Assembly (NCBI GenBank): GCA_030549335.1
Contig: JAUKPH010000018.1
Span: 7,130,001 to 7,194,000 of the forward strand
Reading direction: 5' to 3'
Length of the DNA stretch: 64,000 bases
Source: Pontederia crassipes
Lineage: Eukaryota > Streptophyta > Magnoliopsida > Commelinales > Pontederiaceae
How positions within the stretch are numbered: position 1 is the stretch's first letter; each line of letters begins with the position of its first letter. Of this stretch, positions 11,801 through 23,812 are shown piece by piece. The translations under genes were made by a program, and so were the position numbers. The notes beneath the pieces were generated by a model that was given only the letters and a program-made list of their open reading frames with translations, did not search any database and was not told where the DNA came from.

Positions 11801-13607
11801 TTATTACAACCTTTGGGTGTCCTAAGAGGAGATAGATCTTTAGAACTTTAAATCTATTTCAAACCGAAGTTGAACCGTTACAAACAAAGATAATGCTCTT
11901 GGGGATTAGAGTCTTAGAGTAAGGTGCAAAGCTATAAGTTATAGATACTTATTACAACCTTTTGGTGTCCTAAGAGGTGATAGTTCTTTAGAACTTTAAC
12001 TCTATTTCAATCCGAAGTTGAACCGTTATAATCAAAGATAACGCTCTTGGGGATTAGTGTCTTAGAGTTGGGTTCAAAGCTATAAGTTATAGATACTTAT
12101 TACAACCTTTGGGGGTCCTAAGAGGTGATAGATCATTAGAACTTTGACTCTATTTCAAACCGAAGTTGAACCGTTACAATCAAAGATAACGCTCTTGGGG
12201 ATTTGAGTCTTAGAGTAAGCTGCAAAGCTATAAGTTATAGATACTTATTACAACCTTTGGGTGCCCTAAGAGGTGATAGATCTTTAGAACTTTAACTCTA
12301 TTTCAATCCGAAGTTGAACCGTTACAATAAAAGATAACGCTCTTGTGGATTAGAGTCTTAGGGTTAGGTTCAAAGCTATAAGTTATAGATACTTATTACA
12401 ACCTTTGGGTGTCCTAAGATGTGATAGATCTTTAGAACATTCACTCTATTTCAATCCGAAGTTGAACCGTTATAATCAAAGATAACGCTCTTGGGGATTA
12501 GAGTCTTAGGGTTAGGTTCAAAGCTATAAGTTATAGATACTTATTACAACCTTTGGGTGTCCTAAGATGTGATAGATCTTTAGAACTTTCACTCTATTTC
12601 AATCTGAAGTTGAACCGTTATAATCAAAGATAACGCTCTTGGGGATTAGAGTCTTAGAGTAAGGTGCAAAGCTATAAGTTATAGATACTTATTACAACCT
12701 TTGGGTGCCCTAAGAGGTGATAGATCTTTAGAACTTTAACTCTATTTCAAACCGAAGTTGAACCGTTACGATCAAAGATAACGCTCTTGGGGGTTAGAGT
12801 CTTAGAGTTGGGTTCAAAGCTATATGTTATAGATATTATTACAACCTTTGGGTGTCCTAAGAGGTGATAGATCTTTAGAACTTTAAATCTATTTCAAACC
12901 GAAGTTGAACCGTTACAATCAAAGATAACGCTCTTGGGGATTTGAGTCTTAGAGTAAGGTGCAAAGCTATAAGTTATAGATACTTATTACGACATTTGGG
13001 TGCCCTAAGAGGTGATAGATCTTTAGAACTTTAACTCTATTTCAAACCGAAGTTGAACCGTTACAATCAAAGATAACGCTCTTGGGGATTGGAGTCTTTG
13101 AGTAAGGTGCAAAGCTATAAGTTATAGATACTTATTACAACCTTTGGGTGCCCTATGAGGTGATAGATCTTTAGTACTTTAACTTATTTCAAACCGAAGT
13201 TGAACCGTTATAATCAAAGATAACGCTCTTGGGATTAGAGTCTTAGAGTTGGGTTCAAAGCTATAAGTAATAGATACTTATTACAACCTTTGGGTGTCCT
13301 AAGAGGTGATAGATCTTTAGAACTTTGACTCTATTTCAAACCGAAGTTGAACCATTACAATCAAAGAAAACGCTCTTGGGGATTTGAGTCTTTGTGTAAG
13401 GTGCAAAGCTATAAGTTATAGATACTTATTACAACCTTTGGGTGCCCTAAGAGGTGATAGATCTTTAGAACTTTAACTCTATTTCAATCCGAAGTTGAAC
13501 TGTTACAATCAATGATAACTCTCTTGGGGATTAGAGTCTTAGAGTAAGGTGCAAAGCTATAAGTTATAGATACTTATTACAACCTTTGGGTGCCCTAAGA
13601 GGTGATA
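8876..13607 (+). repeat. Left-flank segment duplicated at +8875 bp, copy 2
   Basis: Near-identical copy of 1-4732, shifted by exactly 60 monomers less 5 bp. It keeps all the private marks of copy 1. It ends with its own F-C-D-E quartet starting at 13018. The E unit at 13460 has aatccg where copy 1 has aaaccg. The next monomer differs at more positions, one further F-like unit matches again, and then homology is lost. The left junction, at 8875/8876 or a little before, is the likely recombination point. Confidence 0.92.
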
Positions 13608-13903
13608 GATCTTTAGAACTTTAACTCTATTTCAAACCGAAGTTGAACCGTTACAATCAAAGATAACGCTCTTGGGGATTAGAGTCTTAGAGTTGGGTTC
13701 AAAGCTATAAGTTATAGATACTTATTACAACCTTTGGGTGCCCTAAGAGGTGATAGATCTTTAGAACTTTAACTCTATTTCAAACCGAAGTTGAACCGTT
13801 ACAATCAAAGATAACGCTCTTGGGGATTGGAGTCTTTGAGTAAGGTGCAAAGCTATAAGTTATAGATACTTATTACAACCTTTGGGTGCCCTAAGAGGTG
13901 ATA
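13608..13903 (+). repeat. Two transitional monomers after duplication copy 2
   Basis: The first resembles F' (aaaccg, tgggttc, gtgccc). The second is an F-type unit with ggattggagtctttgag, identical by eye to the unit at 4881. They link the duplication to the K/L block that follows. Confidence 0.8.
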
Positions 13904-16900
13904 GATCTTTAGAACTTTAACTCTATTTCAATCCGAAGTTGAACCGTTATAATCAAAGATAACGCTCTTGGGGATTAGTGTCTTAGAGTTGGGCTCAAAG
14001 CTATAAGTTATAGATACTTATTACAACCTTTGGGGGTCCTAAGAGGTGATAGATCATTAGAACTTTGACTCTATTTCAAACCGAAGTTGAACCGTTACAA
14101 TCAAAGATAACGCTCTTGGGGATTTGAGTCTTAGAGTAAGGTGCAAAGCTATAAGTTATAGATACTTATTACAACCTTTGGGTGTCCTAAGAGGTGATGG
14201 TTCTTTAGAACTTTAACTCTATTTCAATCCGAAGTTGAACCGTTATAATCAAAGATAACGCTCTTGGGGATTAGTGTCTTAGAGTTGGGTTCAAAGCTAT
14301 AAGTTATAGATACTTATTACAACCTTTGGGGGTCCTAAGAGGTGATAGATCATTAGAACTTTGACTCTATTTCAAACCGAAGTTGAACCGTTATAATCAA
14401 AGATAACGCTCTTGTGGATTAGTGTCTTAGAGTTGGGTTCAAAGTTATAAGTTATAGATACTTATTACAACCTTTGGGTGCCCTAAGAGGTGATAGATCT
14501 TTAGAACTTTAGCTCTATTTCAAACCGAAGTTGAACCGTTACAATCAAAGATAACGCTCTTGGGGATTAGAGTCTTAGAGTAAGGTGCAAAGCTATAAGT
14601 TATAGATACTTATTACAACCTTTGGGTGTCCTAAGAGGTGATAGTTCTTTAGAACTTTAACTCTATTTCAATCCGAAGTTGAACCGTTATAATCAAAGAT
14701 AACGCTCTTGGGGATTAGAGTCTTAGAGTTGGGTTCAAAGCTATAAGTTATAGATACTTATTACAACCTTTGGGTGTCCTAAGTGGAGATAGATCTTTAG
14801 AACTTTAAAACTATTTCAACCCGAAGTTGAACCGTTACAATCAATGATAACTCTCTTGGGGATTAGAGTCTTAGAGTAAGGTGCAAAGCTATAAGTTATA
14901 GATACTTATTACAACCTTTGGGTGCCCTAAGAGGTGATAGATCTTTAGAACTTTAACTTTATTTCAAACCGAAGTTGAACCGTTACAATCAAAGATAACG
15001 CTCTTGGGGATTAGAGTCTTAGAGTAAGGTGCAAAGCTATAGTTATAGATACTTATTACAACCTTTGGGTGCCCTAAGAGGTGATAGATCTTTAGAACTT
15101 TAACTCTATTTCAAACCGAAGTTGAACCGTTACAATCAAAGATAACGCTCTTGGGGATTGGAGTCTTTGAGTAAGGTGCAAAGCTATAAGTTATAGATAC
15201 TTATTACAACATTTGGGTGCCCTAAGAGGTGATAGATCTTTAGAACTTTAACTCTATTTCAAACCGAAGTTGAACCGTTACAATCAAAGATAACGCTCTT
15301 GGGGATTGGAGTCTTTGAGTAAGGTGCAAAGCTATAAGTTATAGATACTTATTACAACCTTTGGGTGCCCTAAGAGGTGATAGATCTTTAGAACTTTAAC
15401 TCTATTTCAAACCGAAGTTGAACCGTTACAATCAAAGATAACGCTCTTGGGGATTAGAGTCTTAGAGTTGGGTTCAAAGCTATAAGTTATAGATACTTAT
15501 TACAACCTTTGGGTGCCCTAAGAGGTGATAGATCTTTAGAACTTTAACTCTATTTCAAACCGAAGTTGAACCGTTACAATCAAAGATAACGCTCTTGGGG
15601 ATTGGAGTCTTTGAGTAAGGTGCAAAGCTATAAGTTATAGATACATATTACAACCTTTGGGTGCCCTAAGAGGTGATAGATCTTTAGAACTTTAACTCTA
15701 TTTCAAGCCGAAGTTGAACCGTTATAATCAAAGATAACGCTCTTGGGGATTAGTGTCTTAGAGTTGGGCTCAAAGCTATAAGTTATAGATACTTATTACA
15801 ACCTTTGGGGGTCCTAAGAGGTGATAGATCATTAGAACTTTGACTCTATTTCAAACCGAAGTTGAACCGTTACAATCAAAGATAACGCTCTTGGGGATTT
15901 GAGTCTTAGAGTAAGGTGCAAAGCTATAAGTTATAGATACTTATTACAACCTTTGGGTGTCCTAAGAGGTGATAGTTCTTTAGAACTTTAACTCTATTTC
16001 AATCCGAAGTTGAACCGTTATAATCAAAGATAACGCTCTTGGGGATTAGTGTCTTAGAGTTGGGTTCAAAGCTATAAGTTATAGATACTTATTACAACCT
16101 TTGGGGGTCCTAAGAGGTGATAGATCATTAGAACTTTGACTCTATTTCAAACCGAAGTTGAACCGTTATAATCAAAGATAACGCTCTTGGGGATTAGTGT
16201 CTTAGAGTTGGGTTCAAAGTTATAAGTTATAGATACTTATTACAACCTTTGGGTGCCCTAAGAGGTGATAGATCTTTAGAACTTTAGCTCTATTTCAAAC
16301 CGAAGTTGAACCGTTATAATCAAAGATAACGCTCTTGGGGATTAGTGTCTTAGAGTTGGGTTCAAAGCTATAAGTTATAGATACTTATTACAACCTTTGG
16401 GGGTCCTAAGAGGTGATAGATCATTAGAACTTTGACTCTATTTCAAACCGAAGTTGAACCGTTATAATCAAAGATAACGCTCTTGGGGATTAGTGTCTTA
16501 GAGTTGGGTTCAAAGTTATAAGTTATAGATACTTATTACAACCTTTGGGTGCCCTAAGAGGTGATAGATCTTTAGAACTTTAGCTCTATTTCAAACCGAA
16601 GTTGAACCGTTACAATCAAAGATAACGCTCTTGGGGATTGGAGTCTTAGAGTAAGGTGCAAAGCTATAAGTTATAGATACTTATTACAACCTTTGGGTCT
16701 CCTAAGAGGTGATAGATCTTTAGAACTTTAACTCTATTTCAAGCCGAAGTTGAACCGTTATAATCAAAGATAACGCTCTTGGGGATTAGTGTCTTAGAGT
16801 TGGGCTCAAAGCTATAAGTTATAGATACTTATTACAACCTTTGGGGGTCCTAAGAGGTGATAGATCATTAGAACTTTGACTCTATTTCAAACCGAAGTTG

Positions 16901-17454
16901 AACCGTTACAATCAAAGATAACGCTCTTGGGGATTTGAGTCTTAGAGTAAGGTGCAAAGCTATAAGTTATAGATACTTATTACAACCTTTGGGTGTCCTA
17001 AGAGGTGATAGTTCTTTAGAACTTTAACTCTATTTCAATCCGAAGTTGAACCGTTATAATCAAAGATAACGCTCTTGGGGATTAGTGTCTTAGAGTTGGG
17101 TTCAAAGCTATAAGTTATAGATACTTATTACAACCTTTGGGTGCCCTAAGAGGTGATAGATCTTTAGAACTTTAACTCTATTTCAAACCGAAGTTGAACT
17201 GTTACAATCAATGATAACTCTCTTGGGGATTAGAGTCTTAGAGTAAGGTGCAAAGCTATAAGTTATAGATACTTATTACAACCTTTGGGTGCCCTAAGAG
17301 GTGATAGATCTTTAGAACTTTAACTTTATTTCAAACCGAAGTTGAACCGTTATAATCAAAGATAACGCTCTTGGGGATTAGTGTCTTAGAGTTGGGTTCA
17401 AAGCTATAAGTTATAGATACTTATTACAACCTTTGGGTGCCCTAAGAGGTGATA
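13904..17454 (+). repeat. K/L block with nested local duplications
   Basis: K monomers (ttataatc, ggattagtgtc, often gggggtcc) alternate with L monomers (gatcattag, gactc). A K with the rare gggctc starts at 13904, 15679 and 16715. The first spacing is 1775 bp (12 monomers, one of them 147 bp at 14940). The second is 1036 bp (7 monomers). The two later copies begin aagccg, a mark of class G, so they are G/K recombinants. Inside the 7-mer, 16123-16418 is repeated as a dimer at 16419. The block also holds E-like and F-like units. Confidence 0.85.
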
Positions 17455-17898
17455 GATCTTTAGAACTTTAACTCTATTTCAAGCCGAAGTTGAACCGTTA
17501 CAATCAAAGATAACGCTCTCGGGGATTAGAGTCTTAGAGTAAGGTGCAAAGCTATAAGTTATAGATACTTATTACAACCTTTGGGTGTCCTAAGAGGTGA
17601 TAGTTCTTTAGAACTTTAACTCTATTTCAATCCGAAGTTGAACCGTTATAATCAAAGATAACGCTCTTGGGGATTAGAGTCTTAGAGTTGGGTTCAAAGC
17701 TATAAGTTATAGATACTTATTACATCCTTTGGGTGTCCTAAGAGGTGATAGATCTTTAGAACTTTGACTCTATTTCAAACCGAAGTTGAACCGTTACAAA
17801 CAAAGATAATGCTCTTGGGGATTAGAGTCTTAGAGTAAGGTGCAAAGTTATAAGTTATAGATACTTATTACAACCTTTGGGTGTCCTAAGTGGAGATA
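17455..17898 (+). repeat. G-H-I/A trio outside the core
   Basis: Monomers start at 17455 (G: aagccg, ctctcgggg), 17603 (H: gttcttt, aatccg, acatcc) and 17751. The last combines the I-type gactc 5' half with the A-type acaaacaaag, aatgctc and aaagttataag 3' half. The same trio recurs at 22335-22778 in the first core unit, so the I/A hybrid is shared by descent. Confidence 0.87.
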
Positions 17899-20266
17899 GA
17901 TCTTTAGAACTTTAAATCTATTTCAAACCGAAGTTGAACCGTTACAATCAAAGATAACGCTCTTGGGGATTATAATCTTAGAGTAAGGTGCAAAGCTATA
18001 AGTTATAGATACTTATTACAACCTTTGGGTGCCTTAAGAGGTGATAGATCTTTAGAACTTTAACTCTATTTCAAACCGAAGTTGAACCGTTACAATCAAA
18101 GATAACACTCTTGGGGTTTAGAGTCTTAGAGTTGGGTTCAAAGCTATAAGTTATAGATACTTATTACAACCTTTGGGTGTCCTAAGAGGAGATAGATCTT
18201 TAGAACTTTAAATCTATTTCAAACCGAAGTTGAACCGTTACAATCAAAGATAACGATCTTGGGGATTAGAGACTTAGAGTAAGGTGCAAAGTTATAAGTT
18301 ATAGATACTTATTACAACCTTTGGGTGCCCTAAGAGGTGATAGATCTTTAGAACTTTAGCTCTATTTCAAACCGAAGTTGAACCGTTACAATCAAAGATA
18401 ACGCTCTTGGGGATTAGAGTCTTAGAGTAAGGTGCAAAGCTATAAGTTATAGATACTTAGTACAACCATTGGGTGTCCTAAGAGGTGATAGTTCTTTAAA
18501 ACTTTAACTCTATTTCAATCCGAAGTTGAACCGTTATAATCAAAGATAACGCTCTTGGGGATTAGAGTCTTAGAGTTGGGTTCAAAGCTATAAGTTATAG
18601 ATACTTATTACAACCTTTGGGAGTCCTAAGTGGAGATAGATCTTTAGAACTTTAAATCTATTTCAAACCGAAGTTGAACCGTTACAATCAAAGATAACGC
18701 TCTTGGGGATTATAGTCTTAGAGTAAGGTGCAAAGCTATAAGTTATAGATACTTATTACAACCTTTGGGTGTCCTAAGAGGTGATAGATCTTTAGAACTT
18801 TAACTCTATTTCAAACCGAAGTTGAACCGTTACAATCAAAGATAACGCTCTTGGGGATTAGAGTCTTAGAGTTGGGTTCAAAGCTATAAGTTATAGATAC
18901 TTATTACAACCTTTGGGTGTCCTAAGAGGAGACAGATCTTTAGAACTTTAAATCTATTTCAAACCGAAGTTGAACCGTTACAATCAAAGATAACGATCTT
19001 GGGGATTAGAGTCGTAGAGTAAGGTGCAAAGCTATAAGTTATAGATACTTATTACAACCTTTGGGTGCCCTAAGAGGTGATAGATCTTTATAACTTTAAC
19101 TCTATTTCAAGCCGAAGTTGATCCGTTACAATCAAAGATAACGCTCTTGGGGATTAGACTCTTAGAGTAAGGTGCAAAGCTATAAGTTATAGATACTTAT
19201 TACAACCTTTGGGTGCCCTAAGAGGTGATAGATCTTTAGAACTTTAACTCTATTTCAAACCGAAGTTGAACCGTTACAATCAAAGATAATGCTCTTGGGG
19301 GTTAGAGTCTTAGAGTTGGGTTCAAAGCTATATGTTATAGATACTTATTACAACCTTTGGTTGTCCTAAGAGGTGATAGTTCTTTAGAACTTTAACTCTA
19401 TTTCAATCCGAAGTTGAACCGTTATAATCAAAGATAACGCTCTTGGGGATTAGAGTCTTAGAGTTGGGTTCAAAGCTATAAGTTATAGATACTTATTACA
19501 ACCTTTGGGTGTCCTAAGTGGAGATAGATCTTTAGAACTTTAAATCTATTTCAAACCGAAGTTGAACCGTTACAATCAAAGATAACGCTCTTGGGGATTA
19601 TAATCTTAGAGTAAGGTGCAAAGCTATAAGTTATAGATACTTATTACAACCTTTGGGTGCCTTAAGAGGTGATAGATCTTTAGAACTTTAACTCTATTTC
19701 AAACCGAAGTTGAACCGTTACAATCAAAGATAACACTCTTGCGGTTTAGAGTCTTAGAGTTGGGTTCAAAGCTATAAGTTATAGATACTTATTACAACCT
19801 TTGGGTGTCCTAAGAGGAGATAGATCTTTAGAACTTTAAATCTATTTCAAACCGAAGTTGAACCGTTACAATCAAAGATAACGATCTTGGGGATTAGAGT
19901 CTTAGAGTAAGGTGCAAAGTTATAAGTTATAGATACTTATTACAACCTTTGGGTGCCCTAAGAAGTGATAGATCTTTAGAACTTTAGCTCTATTTCAAAC
20001 CGAAGTTGAACCGTTACAATCAAAGATAACGCTCTTGGGGATTAGAGTCTTAGAGTAAGGTGCAAAGCTATAAGTTATAGATACTTATTACAACCTTTGG
20101 GTGCCCTAAGAGGTGATAGATCTTTAGAACTTTAAAACTATTTCAAACCGAAGTTGAACCGTTACAATCAAAGATAACGCTCTTGGGGATTTGAGTCTTA
20201 GAGTAAGGTGCAAAGCTATAAGTTATAGATACTTATTACAACCTTTGGGTGCCCTAAGAGGTGATA
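17899..20266 (+). repeat. Older mosaic with an 11-monomer duplication (offset 1628 bp)
   Basis: Monomers starting at 17899, 18047, 18195 and 18343 match 19527, 19675, 19823 and 19971 at exactly 11 x 148 bp, with a few substitutions. Marks are ggattataatc with gccttaagagg, then aacactc, then aacgatc, then agctc. The same series recurs at 58534. Between the two copies, 18639-19230 is a diverged relative of 1-592 (ggattatagtc; tgggttc with aggag; aacgatc with gagtcgtag; gatctttataac with aagccg). Confidence 0.87.
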
Positions 20267-21744
20267 GATCTTTAGAACTTTAACTCTATTTCAAGCCGAA
20301 GTTGAACCGTTACAATCAAAGATAACGCTCTCGGGGATTAGAGTCTTAGAGTAAGGTGCAAAGCTATAAGTTATAGATACTTATTACAACCTTTGGGTGC
20401 CCTATGAGGTGATAGATCTTTAGTACTTTAACTTATTTCAAACCGAAGTTGAACCGTTATAATCAAAGATAACGCTCTTGGGATTAGAGTCTTAGAGTTG
20501 GGTTCAAAGCTATAAGTAATAGATACTTATTACAACCTTTGGGTGTCCTAAGAGGTGATAGATCTTTAGAACTTTGACTCTATTTCAAACCGAAGTTGAA
20601 CCGTTACAATCAAAGAAAACGCTCTTGGGGATTTGAGTCTTTGTGTAAGGTGCAAAGCTATAAGTTATAGATACTTATTACAAACTTTGGGTGCCCTAAG
20701 AGGTGATAGATCTTTAGAACTTTAACTCTATTTCAAACCGAAGTTGAACTGTTACAATCAATGATAACTCTCTTGGGGATTAGAGTCTTAGAGTAAGGTG
20801 CAAAGCTATAAGTTATAGATACTTATTACAACCTTTGGGTGCCCTAAGAGGTGATAGATCTTTAGAACTTTAACTCTATTTCAAACCGAAGTTGAACCGT
20901 TACAATCAAAGATAACGCTCTTGGGGATTAGAGTCTTAGAGTTGGGTTCAAAGCTATAAGTTATAGATACTTATTGCAACCTTTGGGTGCCCTAAGAGGT
21001 GATAGATCTTTAGAACTTTAACTCTATTTCAAACCGAAGTTGAACCGTTACAATCAAAGATAACGCTCTTGGGGATTGGAGTCTTTGAGTAAGGTGCAAA
21101 GCTATAAGTTATAGATACTTATTACAACCTTTGGGTGCCCTAAGAGGTGATAGATCTTTAGAACTTTAACTCTATTTCAAGCCGAAGTTGAACCGTTACA
21201 ATCAAAGATAACGCTCTCGGGGATTAGAGTCTTAGAGTAAGGTGCAAAGCTATAAGTTATAGATACTTATTACAACCTTTGGGTGTCCTAAGAGGTGATA
21301 GTTCTTTAGAACTTTAACTCTATTTCAATCCGAAGTTGAACCGTTATAATCAAAGATAACGCTCTTGGGGATTAGAGTCTTAGAGTTGGGTTCAAAGCTA
21401 TAAGTTATAGATACTTATTACATCCTTTGGGTGTCCTAAGAGGTGATAGATCTTTAGAACTTTGACTCTATTTCAAACCGAAGTTGAACCGTTACAATCA
21501 AAGATAACGCTCTTGGGGATTTGAGTCTTAGAGTAAGGTGCAAAGCTATAAGTTATAGATACTTATTACAACCTTTGGGTGCCTTAAGAGTTGATAGATC
21601 TTTAGAACTTTAACTCTATTTCAAACCGAAGTTGAACCGTTACAATCAAAGATAATGCTCTTGGGGATTAGAGTCTTAGAGTTGGGTTCAAAGCTATAAG
21701 TTATAGATACTTATTACAACCTTTGGGTGTCCTAAGAGGAGATA
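20267..21744 (+). repeat. Core HOR, leading partial 15-mer (10 monomers)
   Basis: Order G C D E F' F G H I J, the last ten positions of the 15-mer. This is the left edge of the homogenised core. The F' unit at 20857 has attgcaacc, the mark later found in the C/F' hybrids. The I unit at 21449 has gccttaagagttg and the J unit has aatgctc. Confidence 0.9.
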
Positions 21745-23812
21745 GATCTTTAGAACTTTAAATCTATTTCAAACCGAAGTTGAACCGTTACAAACAAAGA
21801 TAATGCTCTTGGGGATTAGAGTCTTAGAGTAAGGTGCAAAGTTATAAGTTATAGATACTTATTACAACCTTTGGGTGCCCTAAGAGGTGATAGATCTTTA
21901 GAACTTTAACTCCATTTCAAACCGAAGTTGAACCGTTACATTCAAAGATAACGCTCTTGGGGATTGGAGTCTTTGAGTAAGGTGCAAAGCTATAAGTTAT
22001 AGATACTTATTACAACCTTTGGGTGCCCTATGAGGTGATAGATCTTTAGTACTTTAACTTATTTCAAACCGAAGTTGAACCGTTATAATCAAAGATAACG
22101 CTCTTGGGATTAGAGTCTTAGAGTTGGGTTCAAAGCTATAAGTAATAGATACTTATTACAACCTTTGGGTGTCCTAAGAGGTGATAGATCTTTAGAACTT
22201 TGACTCTATTTCAAACCGAAGTTGAACCGTTACAATCAAAGAAAACGCTCTTGGGGATTTGAGTCTTTGTGTAAGGTGCAAAGCTATAAGTTATAGATAC
22301 TTATTACAACCTTTGGGTGCCCTAAGAGGTGATAGATCTTTAGAACTTTAACTCTATTTCAAGCCGAAGTTGAACCGTTACAATCAAAGATAACGCTCTC
22401 GGGGATTAGAGTCTTAGAGTAAGGTGCAAAGCTATAAGTTATAGATACTTATTACAACCTTTGGGTGTCCTAAGAGGTGATAGTTCTTTAGAACTTTAAC
22501 TCTATTTCAATCCGAAGTTGAACCGTTATAATCAAAGATAACGCTCTTGGGGATTAGAGTCTTAGAGTTGGGTTCAAAGCTATAAGTTATAGATACTTAT
22601 TACATCCTTTGGGTGTCCTAAGAGGTGATAGATCTTTAGAACTTTGACTCTATTTCAAACCGAAGTTGAACCGTTACAAACAAAGATAATGCTCTTGGGG
22701 ATTAGAGTCTTAGAGTAAGGTGCAAAGTTATAAGTTATAGATACTTATTACAACCTTTGGGTGCCCTAAGAGGTGATAGATCTTTAGAACTTTAACTCCA
22801 TTTCAAACCGAAGTTGAACCGTTACAATCAAAGATAACGCTCTTGGGGATTGAAGTCTTTGAGTAAGGTGCAAAGCTATAAGTTATAGATACTTATTACA
22901 ACCTTTGGGTGCCCTATGAGGTGATAGGTCTTTAGTACTTTAACTTATTTCAAACCGAAGTTGAATCGTTATAATCAAAGATAACGCTCTTGGGATTAGA
23001 GTCTTAGAGTTGGGTTCAAAGCTATAAGTTATAGATACTTATTGCAACCTTTGGGTGCCCTAAGAGGTGATAGATCTTTAGAACTTTAACTCTATTTCAA
23101 ACCGAAGTTGAACCGTTACAATCAAAGATAACGCTCTTGGGGATTGGAGTCTTTGAGTAAGGTGCAAAGCTATAAGTTATAGATACTTATTACAACCTTT
23201 GGGTGCCCTAAGAGGTGATAGATCTTTAGAACTTTAACTCTATTTCAAGCCGAAGTTGAACCGTTACAATCAAAGATAACGCTCTCGGGGATTAGAGTCT
23301 TAGAGTAAGGTGCAAAGCTATAAGTTATAGATACTTATTACAACCTTTGGGTGTCCTAAGAGGTGATAGTTCTTTAGAACTTTAACTCTATTTCAATCCG
23401 AAGTTGAACCGTTATAATCAAAGATAACGCTCTTGGGGATTAGAGTCTTAGAGTTGGGTTCAAAGCTATAAGTTATAGATACTTATTACATCATTTGGGT
23501 GTCCTAAGAGGTGATAGATCTTTAGAACTTTGACTCTATTTCAAACCGAAGTTGAACCGTTACAATCAAAGATAACGCTCTTGGGGATTTGAGTCTTAGA
23601 GTACGGTGCAAAGCTATAAGTTATAGATACTTATTACAACCTTTGGGTGCCTTAAGAGTTGATAGATCTTTAGAACTTTAACTCTATTTCAAACCGAAGT
23701 TGAACCGTTGCAATCAAAGATAACGCTCTTGGGGATTAGAGTCTTAGAGTTGGGTTCAAAGCTATAAGTTATAGATACTTATTACAACCTTTGGGTGTCC
23801 TAAGAGGAGATA
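21745..23812 (+). repeat. Core HOR unit 1, 14-mer (2068 bp)
   Basis: Order A B C D G H I/A B C/F' F G H I J; length 14 x 148 - 4 bp, because two C-type units are 146 bp. The I/A hybrid is at 22631 and the C/F' hybrid at 22927. The unit reads as two partial HORs joined by the I/A recombinant. Confidence 0.9.
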
